Positions 1-13,400 of a DNA stretch of 64,000 bases are shown one piece after another. Each line of letters starts with the position of its first letter. Within the stretch, counting starts at the first letter, position 1. The position numbers were made by a program, and so were the translations under genes. The notes beneath the pieces were generated by a model. The model searched no databases, was not told the origin of the DNA, and saw only the letters and a program-made list of their open reading frames with translations. Origin of the DNA: Conchocele bisecta (taxonomy: Eukaryota > Mollusca > Bivalvia > Lucinida > Thyasiridae); NCBI GenBank assembly GCA_029237695.1, contig CM055265.1, positions 80,780,447 through 80,844,446 of the forward strand, written 5' to 3'.

Positions 1-120
1 GTACTTGTTGTAAGCGTATGGGGATCTTATTGGGTAGGGTTAGGATAGTGTTGGGTACTCTTGTTGGGTATTTTTATAGAGTAAAAACCCAACAAGTATT
101 CATTCGTAGGAACGTGCGTC

Positions 121-990
121 CCGTCCTCCCGTCGTCCCGTCCGTCCGTCCGTCCGTCCGTCCGTCCATCACAAAACTTTAACACTCGGGTAAATGTCTCA
201 TAATTTCTTCATCCTTTCGACCGATCTCCTTCATATTTCATATACATATTGCTCTAATGGTCCTCTACCGCCCTGTGCCAAATCCACGTTTATCCTGCCC
301 CCGCCAAGCCCAGGGTTAAGATCACATACTTAGTGCTTCAAAAACTTTAACGGTCAGGTAAATATCTTATAATTTCTGTTTTCTTTCACGGATCAGCTTC
401 ATATTTTATATATGCATTGCTCTAATGGTCCTCTACCGCCCTGTGCCAAATCCACGTTCGTCCTGCCCCCCGCCAAGCCCAGGGTCAAGGTCACACACTT
501 GGTGCTTCAAAAACTTTAACGCTCAGGTAAAAGAAAATTTTGACTTGGAATTTGGCCTCATTTATTATCAAAGCGATATGTGGGACTTCCGTGTTCTATG
601 AACACATTTTCTAGTTTATTAAACTTCACACATGCATAGAAGACGACCCAAAGGTGTGGCGCACGTACGAATGACAACTCTTGCGTCGTTAATTTCTTAG
701 TTATCTCCATTTGTTGTTTCGTGCACTGATTTCGTGTCTGGAGCATAACTCGAACACCCTTTGGAATATTTTCATGAAACTTCACACATGCATAGACCAC
801 GACCCTAAAGGTGTGTCACGCAAGAATGACAACTCTTGCATCACTAATTTTTTAATTATCTCCCTTTGTTTTTCCGTCACTGATTTTGTCTCCGGAGCAT
901 AACTCGAACACCCTTTTTTCAAACTACTTGTGTATCTGGGGAGGGGGATACACATGCGCTTGTCGACAAGCGTCCATTTCTAGTTATACT
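121..990 (+). repeat. Array-bearing (pearl-like) element, 169-bp and 156-bp units
   Basis: A (GTCC)n run at 137-166 is followed by just over two 169-bp units (173, 341, 510; each with 'aaactttaac...caggtaaat' and 'cctctaccgccctgtgccaaatccacg'), then two 156-bp units (621, 777; 'aaacttcacacatgcatag'). The end is cgtccatttctagttat, the same terminal word as in the 158-bp elements. Open frames here are repeat translations, not genes. The left border is uncertain. Confidence 0.7.
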
Positions 991-1116
991 TCGCCACTGA
1001 AAGATGATCACAATTTCAATTTTATCACAGGTCCGGCGGACTTGTTGCTTGTAAAATGCAAAGGTCCGACATTACAATTCACAGGTCCAGGACCTCACAC
1101 CAGTGCTATTTTCAGG

Positions 1117-1245
1117 CACTGCAGACGATCCTAAATTTTCACTTACAAAGTTTAGTGAAACGGCCAACAGATTTCTATTCTAATGTTTGCAAACAGTGTA
1201 GATCCAGATGAGACGGCTCAACACGACATTAAATTAGTCACTATC
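1117..1245 (+). repeat. Fragments of the TTTCACTAAAC fold-back MITE and TTAA-2
   Basis: 1117-1165 is the right end of the family ending 'gtttagtgaaacggcc'. 1175-1240 is an internal TTAA-2 piece (tgcaaacagtgtagatccag). Both are truncated. Confidence 0.6.
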
Positions 1246-1374
1246 AATAGAACAGAAACTTGCATCAGAACACTGGTTATTTTTCAGTATGAAACTTCAG
1301 TGTTTTTACTACAACCCAATATTTACCGTAGTTATTTTTAGTCAGGTTTTTTGAAAAAAAAATCCAGGCTATTG

Positions 1375-2657
1375 GATTGGCGAAAGCCGGGCGGGCGGGC
1401 GGGCGAGCGGGCGGCGGGCGGCGTCCACAATCAATGTTAAGTTTTCGTGTTTGAGTCCATTTCTTTGTTACTGTACCACCTAGGACCACCAAACTTTCAC
1501 AGCTTCATAATCAAGGGGTGCCCACCACATACCACTATCCAACATGTTACTTTTTTTTTAACTTGACCCATTTTTTCCGCGTAGTCGACTTAGCCATTTT
1601 CAATGTTAACTTTTCGCGTTTACAATGTTAAGTTTTCGTGTTTAAGTCCATTTCTTTGGTACTGTACCACCTAGGACCACCAAACTTTCACAGCTTCATA
1701 ACCAAGGGGTGCCTACCACATACAACTATCCAACATGTGACCATTTTTTTACCTTCACCTATTATTTCTACATAATTGACTTAGCCATTTTCAACGTTAA
1801 CTTTTTAACGTACGTCTGGTTAGAGTTTTTTGGTTAAAACTTTTTCGTTATACTATATCTCTGCAACTGCTTCGCCCATTACCTTGAAACTTCACATGGG
1901 TGTTTATCATCATCCATATGCCCAATGTCAAGGTCAAATTACTTTTAATTTTTTTGTTAAAGTTTTTTCGTGTACTATATCTCTGCAACTGCTTCAGCCA
2001 ATACCTTGATACTTCACATGGGTGTTTATCATCATTGTTGCACCTGCTTGCGGAAAGCGCGATCCTGTGCCCAATGTCAAGGTCAAATTACTTTGAATTT
2101 TTTTGTTAAATTTTTTTCGTGTACTATATCTCTGCAACTGCTTCACCCAATACCTTGATACTTCACATGGGTGTTTATCATCATTGTCGCACCTGCTTGC
2201 GGAAAGCGCGATCCTGTGCCCTATGTCAAGTTCAAATTACTTTGAATTTTTTTGTTAAAGTTTTTTCGTGTACTATATCTCTGCAACTGCTTCACCCAAT
2301 ACCTTGATACTTCACATGGGTGTTAATCATCATTGTCGCACCTGCTTGCGGAAAGCGCGATCCTGTGCTCTATGTCAAGTTCAAATTACTTTGAATTTTT
2401 TTGTTAACGTTTTTTCGTGTACTATATCTCTGCAACTGCTTCACCCAATACCTTGATACTTCACATGGGTGTTTATCATCATTGTCACACCTGCTTGCGG
2501 AAAGCGCGATATCGTCGGCATTTTGGCATACGTCCGTCCATTCGTCCGTGTGTCCGGTTAAAGTTTTTTGGTTAAAGTTTTTCCATCTACTATATCTATT
2601 TTTTTAGTGTCCATGCCTCGCCCCAAGGCGCGACATGCAGGCCACGGCCATCTAGTC
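1375..2657 (+). repeat. Array-bearing element: 191-bp pair followed by a 149-bp array
   Basis: A (GGGC)n run (1388-1422) leads into two 191-bp units (1432, 1623). Then come one 122-bp and four regular 149-bp steps with phase points 1851, 1973, 2122, 2271 and 2420 ('tactatatctctgcaactgcttc'). The end is gcaggccacggccatctagt. Each 149-bp unit contains gcgatcctgtgc..caatgtcaaggtcaaattac. A related element lies at 31249-31853 and a minimal one at 23177-23318. Repeated 62-residue frames are only array translations. Confidence 0.8.
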
Positions 2658-2840
2658 TACAAAAAGTGGGTATAATTATGTTATCCAAGTGTCTATGCTT
2701 GGAAAAAACCTGGCCTTCGTGGCTTTGCCTCGTTTCTTGTTCAGTATTTAAACAGTTGTTTGATCAAATCAAGTTGAGCATGGCAGTTGTTCAAATTTTG
2801 CCGTATTTGGTTTTATTTGTGTTTCATTTTCGTTGAATTT

Positions 2841-3052
2841 TGCTTAGCCCTTAGAATGTTGAAAACGAAAATTGTCATCTACTGTTGGTTCTTCTTTCTC
2901 ATCAAAGCATGGTTTGACAGCACTTTGGAATCATTTCCATTGGAAATTATTCTAAAGTGCGCTCAAATCATCTTTTCAATGAGATTGATGGAAAATAGAA
3001 AATAAACAGCAGGCAACAACATTAGGTTCAGTAAGGTAAGGGTTAAGCCGAG
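2841..3052 (+). repeat. TTAA-1 fold-back MITE, degraded copy
   Basis: Contains the hallmark hairpin (catggtttgacagcacttt...aaagtgcgctcaaatcat) and the right end 'aacagcag...taagggttaa'. The left end reads ttagcccttag instead of ttaaccctt. Confidence 0.7.
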
Positions 3053-3126
3053 GCTAGAAGGTGTTTGTGCAGTGGACCGTAACAGTGTTGGCAAAGGCTG
3101 TGACAGAAAGGGTGGTAGTAATGTTC

Positions 3127-3205
3127 AGCAAGTATCCCCGGCCTTTAATGACCTTAGCTGTTAATGGGCCATTAAATGCCAATAAATACAAATCAGCGAT
3201 TGTCA
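3127..3205 (+). repeat. Fragment of the CAAA-tailed element, 3' end
   Basis: Reads 'ggcctttaatgaccttagctgttaatgggccattaaatgccaataaa' in part, the 3' end of the family described at 44137-44530. Confidence 0.6.
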
Positions 3206-3527
3206 TGGATCTCTTGACTCTTTTATTTCAGGTTACTCATCCGTGCATATGTGTTCAGAAAATCTATACAGATATATAATTACATTTTATATTCCTTAAA
3301 ATTATCTTTCGCCATGCAATAATAACACAGTGTATTAAGGAAGTCATAATATTTTCGTCTCCCGCGTATTGAGGGTTAATGTTGTTAATATACAATTATG
3401 TATGCATGACAAATAACATTGTTTTCTGTTGATTTTAATTTATTTAAATATTGCCTTTGGCGCTTTATCGCTGCATGTTTAAAGCTATTTGTCATGTTGT
3501 TTATGTTTTTCTTTGCCATTTTGACAG

Positions 3528-3587
3528 GTGCATCAGTGCAGAATGGAACACAATGCGTTGTTGGACCCCACCCTCGGTGATAAAAAG
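3528..3587 (+). CDS. NDRG: NDRG candidate coding exon 1 (start codon exon)
   Basis: A 60-nt stretch between a pyrimidine-rich acceptor (ttttgacag) and the donor AAG|GTTTGC. In phase it reads VHQCRMEHNALLDPTLGDKK and joins exon 2 without a shift. The ATG at 3543 has A at -3 and G at +4, so it is a good start; 15 codons would be contributed. NDRG N-termini are variable, so homology cannot confirm it. Support is only splice-site quality, phase and the acidic/polar composition typical of this part of the family. The alternative is translation starting at the ATG at 13296, with this block either non-coding or not an exon. An AG acceptor at its start implies at least one more upstream 5'UTR exon, which I did not find. 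Confidence 0.5.
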
Positions 3588-6500
3588 GTTTGCTTAATTA
3601 AAGCTGATTGTTTCTTCTGCTCAATGTTGTCCCTAAGTTTAATGTGGCTCCATATGTTTGATATCATTTTGGTTGCATTGACGATGACTATGCAAAATTA
3701 CATTTACTTAAAGGCACTGTTGATATTTCGGACTGTTTGATAGTTTTTTGATAGTTTGATATCAACCACATCCAGCACTTTATTTGATCATATTCCAATA
3801 AGGATGTGTTTTATTTGACTATATACTATTGTAAACTTTGTTATACAGGGGAGATAATTTGGTTTTTCAATATCCTGTATTACTTTACCGGGAAGCACAA
3901 TTTGTGAAACATAACACTTTTTTTTATGTGTAAAATATCCAGGTTTTCATTCTGGACACGAGTTTAAATAATATTAATTATGTTAACCCGTTCAACACTA
4001 CATACCTCTATCACCATGTTTGCAAACAGTGTAGATCCAGATGAGCCGGCTCGTAACGAGCCGTCTTCTCAGGATCTGCACCGTTTGCGGATATTTCTAA
4101 AAACAGTACCCCCGTCTAATAAATGGAATAGTCTGAAAAATAACATGGGAGTGTCTATTACTTCGGGGTGAAAGGGTTAAATTAGTAGCCATCGATTTCA
4201 CAAACCGTAGTGTTCGTAACGCTAGTTGTTTTTCTTTACATTTGTATTAACCCTTTCAACACCACAGGCCTGTATAGTGGTATTGGCAAAAAGTGTAGAT
4301 CCAGATGAGCCGGCTCGTGACGAGCCGTGCCGTCTCATCAGGATCTGCACTTTTTGCAAGTAATTTTCATATTTTTGAGAGCAAAAACACCCCCTTTTCA
4401 TAAATGGACTAGTCTGAAAATCATTTTGTGACGATTGGATTGGTTGCAAAATTAACATATCAAAATCCATTCCAGTTACTTCGTGGTGAAAGGGTTAAGC
4501 ACATTGTTTTTACTGGACCCCAATTTGTTTGTACTGGACCCCAATTTGACTTCAGGAAACTCATAGGTACCACTTGGTTCCAACGTAAAATAAAAATTCT
4601 CAATTGAATTCATTTTCACTAATCTTGTTTCAGCACGGTCCGCACATATCTGAAATACAGTGCCTTTAAAATGCCATTAACCCTTAGACAACTACACACA
4701 ACAGTTGTCGTCTGCTGTTGCTTTTATATCTTGCCTTATTTCTCAATAAAACCATGGTTTGACAGCACTTCAGAATCATTTCCAATGGAAATGATTCTCA
4801 AGTGCTGTCAAACCATGTTGTAAATTATTATACCCCACAAAGTTTGTTGGGGGTATATAGGAGTCAGCTTGTCGGTCGGTCTGTCGGTCTGTTGGAAATT
4901 CCCTTCCGCTCTATATCTTCTACACCGATGCATGGATTATCAAATGGCTTGGCACAAATGTTTCTCATGATGAGAAGGTGTGTCGCGATCAATAACCACG
5001 CACCTACGTCCAAGGTCAAGGTCACAGTTGAAGGTCAAAGGTCAAACCTATAGAAATTCCCTTCCGCTCTATATCTTCTACACCGATGCATGGATTATCA
5101 AATGGCTTGGCACAAATGTTTCTCATGATGAGAAGGTGTGTCACGATCAATAACCACGCGCCTACATCCAAGGTCAAGGTCACAGTTGAAGGTTCAAAGG
5201 TGTCAAACCTATCTTAAATTCCCTTCGCTCTATATCTATCTACACCGATGCAATGGTTGGATTATCAAATGGCTTGGCACATGATTTTCGGCATGATGAG
5301 AATGGTGTGTCGCGATCAAGGTAATCCACGCGCCTACATCCAAGGTGGACAAGGTCACAGTTGAAGGTCAACACGGTCAAACCAATATTCGAAACTTCCC
5401 TTCGCTCTATATCTTCTACACCGATGCATGGATTATCAAAATGGCTTCAACAAATGTTTCTTATATGGAGAAAGGTGTTGTCGCGATCAATAACCAGCCC
5501 TACTCCAAGGTTCAAGGTCACAGTTGGAAGGTCAAAGGTCAAACCTATTGAAATTTCCCTTGCCCTTATATCTTCTACACCGAAAACATGGATTATCAAA
5601 TGGTTGGCACAAATGTTTATCATGTAGAAGGTGTCGCGATCAATAACCACGCACCTACGTCCAAGGTCAAGGTCACAGTTGAAGGTCAAATGTCAAACCT
5701 ATTGAAATTCCCTTCCGCTCTATATCTTCTACACCGAAACATGGATTATCAAATGGCTTGGCACAAATGTTTTTCTCATGATGAAGAATGTGTCGCGACA
5801 ATAACCACGGCACCTACGTCCAACGCACTAACGTCAAGGTCCCAAAGGAGCACAGTGAAAGTCAAAGGTCAACAATAAATTGAAATTCCCAAATGGCTTG
5901 GCACAAATGTTTCTCATAATGAAAGTGTGTCGGCGAATCAAATAAACCACGCCCACCTACTCCAGGTTCAAAGGTCGCCTGTAAGTCAGGTCCAACAACT
6001 AATGGAAACATCCCGTCCGCTCTATACTCCACCGACCGAATAAGGCATTGTAAAGTAAAATCCCAAATGGCTTGGCACAAATGTTTCTCATAATGAGAAG
6101 GTGTGTCGCATCAACCACGCACCTACTCCAAGGTCAAGGTCACTGTTGAAAGGTCAAAGGTCAAACCTATTGAAACCCTCCGCTCTATATCTTCTACAAC
6201 CGATGCATGTATTATCAAATGGCTTGGCACAAATGTTTCTCATGATGAGAAGGTGTGTCGCGATCAATAACCACGCACCTACGTCCAAGGTCAAGGTCAC
6301 AGTTGAAGGTCAAAGGTCAAACCTATTGAAATTCCCTTCCGCTCTATATCTTCTACACCGATGCATGGATTATCACACTATGCCCAGGGTCAAGGTCACA
6401 GACTTGATGCGTTTGAAACCTTAACGCTCGGCTAAATGGCTTATACTCAAAAATGCCTCGTTTTCTTTGGCTGCCAGTGGGGGTATTCGTGTGCCGACAG

Positions 6501-9500
6501 GCCACATTTCTAGTTATAATTGCTGTCAAACCATGTATTTGACAATAAAAATAGAAAATAGACAGCAGACGACAAATAATTAAGATAGCGGTTTAAGGGT
6601 TAATCACTTTCACTTTGTCAGGTGTATAGCGATGTTTCAAAATCAAGATAAATTTGTCGATTAACAATACATTAGGATGTGAAAGTTCACAGAGGCATGT
6701 TCGGTCTCTCTTTTCTGTCGTATACCAGGGCTCCAGATAAGGAATTAGTAATTGAGTATTTTCACTCCATCATTTCTGAAGCAATTGGGTGTTTCGAAAT
6801 TTTAATTGGGTAAAATAAAATCACACTACTGTTTACACTTCGAAATGAAAACATGTCTTGGCATTTCATTAGAATTGTCTCCTTGGAGATAATTCTAATG
6901 AAATACCAAGATGTGTTTTCATGGAAAATAAGAAAACTATGCTATATTTGTGCTCTGTTTATTGTTTTCTGCAGCATGATAAATGAACCACAAAATTGTA
7001 ATTGCTTTTTGATACTCGCTACTTCTGATTTCAATTGGGTTTTTGGCAATTTTAATTGGGTATTTACGCAAATACGCAGCTTATCTGGAGCTCTGGTATA
7101 CAGTCATTTTCCATTTACAAATGGATCACGTCTGTTAAAACACAGTAAAGGACGACGCATTGTCATGTCTGAAAGCAAAAACAGCAGTAATGCTGCATTT
7201 GCAGAGCTTCAGATAAGCTGCGTATTGGTGTATTTTACGCAATTATTGTAGCTGAATACGCATTGATTATCAAAAATGGGAGTAAAAAATACGCACAGCA
7301 ATGTGAAAATACACATTGATTTCCAAATTGACTAGTGAAAATACTGTCATAAAGTAGAAAATACACTTAGTTGAGCTGCAAAAAGCGAATGTTTAAATTT
7401 GTTATATTTTTAGCTCGACTATTCGAAGAATAAGTAGAGCTTATGTTGTCACCCCGGCGTCGGTGTCACCGTCACGCCTTGGTTAAGGTTTTTAGTCAAG
7501 CTTGTATATGGAATACTACTGGCCCTACACCCACCATACTTGGACAACTTCATCTCCTAGTGATGTACATCAATAACCCCTGATCTATATTTGACCTTGA
7601 CCTACATTTCCTCTTGAATTACTTGGTTAATTCCCCTTGGTTAAGGTTTTTAGTCAACCTTGGTTAAGGTTTTTAGTCAAGCTTGTATATGCAATACTAC
7701 TGGCCCTACACCCACCATACTTGGACAACTTCATCTCCTAGTGATGCACATCAATAACCCCTCATCTATATTTGACCTTGACCTACATTTCCTCTTCAAT
7801 TACTTACTTAATTCTGGTTAAGGTTTTTAGTCAACCTTGGTTAAGGTTTTTTGTCAAGCTTGTACATTGAATACTATTGTGCATCCAGACACCATACTTC
7901 GACAACCTTTTCTCATAGGTATGTACATCAATAACCCCTGATCTATATTTGACCTTGACCTACATTTCCTCTACAATTACTTACTTAATTCCTTTTGGTT
8001 AAGGTTTTTAGTCAACCTTCTATATGGAATACTACTGGCCCTACACCCACCATACTTGGACAACTTCATCTCTTAGTGATGTACATCAACAACTCCTGAT
8101 CTATATTTGACCTTGACCTACATTTCCTCTTGAATTACTTACTTAATTAACCCCTTGGTTGGTTAAGGTTTTTAGTCAAGCTTGTAGATGGAATACTCCT
8201 GGCCCTACACCAACCATACTTGGACAACTTCATCTCCTAGTGATGTACATCAACAACCCCTGACCTATATTTGACCTTGACCTACATTTAACCTTGAATT
8301 ACTTAGTTAATTCCCCTTGGTTAAGGTTTTTACTCGACCTTGGTTAAGCTTTTTACTCAAGCTTGTACATGGAATACTATTGTGCATACAGACACCATAC
8401 TTGGACAACCTTTTCTCATAGTGATGTACATCAATAACCCCTGATCTATATTTGACCTTGACCTACATTTCCTCTTCAATTACTTACTTAATTCTCCTTG
8501 GTTAAGGTTTTTAGTCAAGCTTGTAGATGGAATACTCATGGCCCTACACCAACCATACTTGGACAACTTCATCTCCTAGTGATGTACATCAACAACCCCT
8601 GACCTATATTTCACCTTGACCTACATTTAACCTTAAATTACTTACTTAATTCCCCTTGGTTAAGGTTTTTACTCAACCTTGGTTACGGTTTTTAATCAAG
8701 CTTGTAGATGGAATACTATTGTGCATACAGACACCATACTTGGATAACTTTTTCTCATAGGGATGTACATCAATAACCCCTGACCTTTATTTTACCTTCA
8801 CCTACATTTAACCTTGAATTACTTGGTTAATGTTTATAGTCAAGCTTGTATATGGAATACTTCTGGGCCTACATCAACCATACTTGGACAACTTCATCTC
8901 CTAGTGATGTACATCAATAATCCCTGACCTATATTTGACCTTGACCTACTTTTATCCTTGGATTACTTAGTTATCTCCCCTTGGTTACGGTTTTTAGTCA
9001 AGCTTGTATATGGAATACTCCTGGGCCTACAGCAACCATACTTGGAAAACGTTATCTTCTAGTGATGTACATCAATAACCCCTCACCTATATCTGACATT
9101 GACCTACATTTAACCTTGAATTACTTACTTAATTTCCCTTGGTTAATGTTTTTAGTCAACCTTGGTTAAGGTTTTTATGCAGGCCGCAGCCACCTTCTTT
9201 GTCAAGCTATGTGTACACCGACAACCCTCGTAGTCGAGCTATGTTGTTCTCCTACAGCTCTTGTTGTTATCATTTGTTCCCTATTTAGTAATGAAGTAAA
9301 TAAATAATCCATTTGTAAAAATAAAATACGCAATGATTTTGAAATCAGGGGGTACAGTATGCTTTAGACAAAAAGCTTATCTGGAGCACTGATTTGATGT
9401 CCCAGATTAATTGGACAGATAAATAAATTATTCTCCATCTGATGGCAAATGAAACCTTGTCAAAAACGTGATGTCCTTGACCAGATGTGGTAAGTATCGC

Positions 9501-10417
9501 ACCAAGACGATCCTATAACTTGTCCAGACGAGATAAATGTATACATGTAGTTGTCTTCATGTCTTAGTTTGATGAGATGTCGCTTGTGGGCAGTATCACG
9601 TTATTGACAGGATATCGTGTTATTTATGTTGTCCAATGTATCACGTCCTGACCAGCTGTCTTCACTTTAAAAAAATGTTGACAAATTAGGCATGTCAAGA
9701 TGACATCATCTCTCACGTTAACCCATTACATGATAAGGATACACCATTTTGTTTGTGGAAAATCCTAAATATTTTCTTTATATGTTCGTAGAAGTATATG
9801 TCGCGACCACCATTTGAACCGTCTCGCCGAGACGGTTCAAATGAGTGGTCACAACATATAATTTCATTGAGAAATAATAAAAATAAAATATTTAAACAAA
9901 TTATACCCGTAAAGGTGTATTCCGAATGTAATAAGTTAAGTAGGGCCATTTTTTTTTTATTTGTTGGTTTACAGATCCGCCGACCCGATTTTTTGGCAAT
10001 GTGGAAAAAAAATTAATTTTAAATTTCCGATTTTTTTTTTAGATTTTTTTACCGCCGATGGAAAAAAACCCCAAAAAAAACAATATTAAAAAAGAATTTG
10101 AATGCTCGTACAACCTATTTAACGGGAGACTCAACTTCAGGTTTATTCGTGTGCTCTACATGACCTGAATTTTTACTTGCAAAATTGGAAATAAACCTGA
10201 AGTTGAGTCTCCCGTTGAATCAGAAAACTGTACAGAAAGCCAACTGTGTGACCACAATGCTCATACACTAGAGTATTTGATGAGTATTTTATCATCAAAA
10301 TCAGAGGTAGTTATACAAAGATACTGGAAGTTAATAAGCTGTATAAAATACGTCACAAATTACGTCACATCATTCGGCAATATTCGGAAACCACGTGATC
10401 CCCCCCCCCACCTTGTG

Positions 10418-10465
<48 letters not shown>

Positions 10466-13400
10466 TAATGACTTTATTTAATGAGGGTAAAACATCAGTT
10501 GGTAAATCCAATCTTCCCTGAGGCCCTCTCTAACTACAAAATATACATACTATACAAACATACATACATACTATGTACATTATAAACATGCATAAAAGAC
10601 TTGTGATTTACAACAAGTTGGTCAAGATTCGACACTGGTGTTTAATAGACAAGCAGAAAGTTTAGAAGTGATGTTGCTGTGCATGGTACCATTACAAATA
10701 CAGATTTTTGAATGATACCAGACTTTGTGCTTGCCTTACCGTATCTGGGAGATTGTTCCAGATTCGAGATCCAGAGTAGGCTAAGGATTTTCGGAATATT
10801 TCTCTATGTGGCTTTGGTACATAAAGTAAGCTATTTACAGAAGAACGCAGATTTAGGTTATGAATTTCATGTGTATAAGTGAATTTATTTTGGAGATATG
10901 TTGGAGAAATTTTATTTAGAGATTTATACATTAAAATAGCCTTTTTATAATCAACCCTTGCATCAAACTGCATCCAGCCAAGCTCTTTGAATAGTGTGGC
11001 TGAAGGAGTATAAATATCTTCATTCAGAATTAGCCTTGCCGATCGTTTCTGAAATTTTATTATTTGATTCAATAATTCATCATTACTGTTTCCCCAGATC
11101 GTACAACAGTAATCAAGGTGAGGTAATATATATGCATTAAAGAATAGCTTTCTTGATGGTATGTCTAAGTATTGTTTCACACGACTTAGTAAGTAAAGCA
11201 AGGAATTGCATTTCTTGACAGTTCTTGTTATTTGTTCAGACCATGACAGTGTGCTATCAATAGTAATACCCAAAAGTCGTTCTTCATTGCTATATTGGAT
11301 TAATGTGTTGTGTAACATTGGCAATTGTTAGGTTATCAATAGCTGACATTAATGTACGAACTGTCATACCAAAACATTTTTACCAGGAGCGTAAATGTGA
11401 AACAATAGTGCTCAGTGTGTATCAAGTGCCAAGTATGGTGACATCAACGAATTGTCACACGACTTGGTAAATAAATACATATACTCTTGATTCATTTTAT
11501 TTAATTATTTTTATTTTACTTACTAAACCTAAACCAGATACTGTATTAATATGTATGCATTATGCAACCCATTCACAATGATCAACATTCAACATTATGT
11601 GAATATTAAACTGAGTTGCTATCTAGAATATAAAGAACCTTGCTGAATCGACATCCTACATTAACCGACAAACTCTTGGTCCGAGACGATGCCGGTTAAC
11701 ACAAGTTTCACTGTATCACAATCACTGGCCTTTTTTTTTTTTTACCGACCGACAAACCGACTCAACCGACTCAACCGACTCAACCGACTCAACCGACTCA
11801 ACCATGTGCCTAAAAAAGGTGATTTTTTTTTTTTTTTACCAACCGACCCAAACAACCCTGTGCCAAAAAAAAATAAATTGAAAAACCTTATTTTTATTTT
11901 TTTCTGACCGACCGACCCGATCTCGAGGAAAAAAAAATCCGTAAACCAACAAATAAAAAAAAAATGGCCTAGATGACAAATAGGTTCCACCATACAAACC
12001 AGAAATTAGTAAAATAATCTGTATGCTCACATGCAATTGAGTGTTACATGCACCGTGTCTCCGATATTAAAATACACGTACATGCATGTGGTTTATAGAC
12101 TGTCCAAAGTTTGATCAAATTTCATGCAGTATATATTTTCTTTGAAGTTTAAATCATTGTGTGACATTTGTGCACACGTATGATGTATTAAATGCCCCCT
12201 GGATGACAGTTGTGGGCCATTATAATTTGCACTTATAATTCCAGCACAAAAATATTTACACAATTCCCTAACATTTGATTGGCCCGTAGCAAGTCTCTGT
12301 CAAAAGTTTAGATCCCAGTAAACTCCCACACCGAACTACTTTCCGTAACCGTGAGGCGCAGTTAAAATAATTCTTAAGAAAACGGAAAATAAACACATTT
12401 TCTTCATGAATTTATTTCAAATGCTGAAATTATAAGGAATGAATGGCCTTTTTGTGGAATTTATCGGGGATATAAACTTGGAAAAGTCGCGGGAATACTG
12501 ACGAGGCTTTAAAAAATTACAATTTTCGAAAATTGTAATTTTTTTATCGCTTTGTCCAGTATTCCCGCGACTTTTCCAAGTTTATACCCCGATAAATTCC
12601 ACAAAAAGGCCATTCATTCCTATAATATGTCTGTTCGTCTGTGTCAGTCACACATTGCTTATCCGGCGAACTACTTCTACATGTTTTCAGCCAATCTCCT
12701 GCGTACTCGGTATACATCAAGTACTCAAGTGTGTAACAATATTGTTATGCCCTCGGTAGTTTGGACTAAGTGTCTGTTCAGAGTTTCTAAATTCTGTCAT
12801 GACTATATTATCCCTTGAAGGATTACTTTAATATTTTAGTGCATCATACTTGTGCACAAATGCCACACAATCCATGCTGCCCTTAATATAACCTTGCACT
12901 TTTTACCTTCACAACATTTTTGCAAGTAATTTTCATATTTTTGAGAACAAAAACACCCCCTTTTCAAAAATCAACTAGTCTTTAAGTCAGTGTGTGACGG
13001 TTGGATTGGTTGCAAAATTAACATATCAAAATCCATTGCATTTACTTAGGGGTGAAAGGGTTAATTATAATGTAACAAGTCTGCATTCTGCGCAACAAAA
13101 ACAACATTATGTTAACTGATAAATAGAATACTAGTCTGGTATCGTTTGATATCAAGTTTATCAGGTTCTGCTCGGAAATGGTATGAATTCCTCGACAAGC
13201 CTCGGAATTCCTACTTATTTCATGGCCTTACATAATAAACTTCTTATCAAAACACATGGTATGTATATTGTCTCTGTTTTTCACAGGCCGGGAATATGGA
13301 GAAGTTGACCCATATAGAGTTGACCGGGATTGAGTGTCAGGACACGAAGCCACGCGCCTTTGTGGAAGCCTCCAGCATAATAATCCAGGTAGAGTAGCAT

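Noticed and set aside
1970..2456. Three 62-residue frames MYYISATAS...LLHPIP in a row
   Set aside because: Exact products of the 149-bp tandem unit; no independent coding evidence.
4802..6424. A series of overlapping 70-107-residue frames with peptides like MHGLSNGLAQMFLMMRRCV, also at 37682-40056
   Set aside because: They recur every 158 bp in step with the tandem DNA unit, break at each indel and have no start, splice or domain evidence. They are translations of the array.
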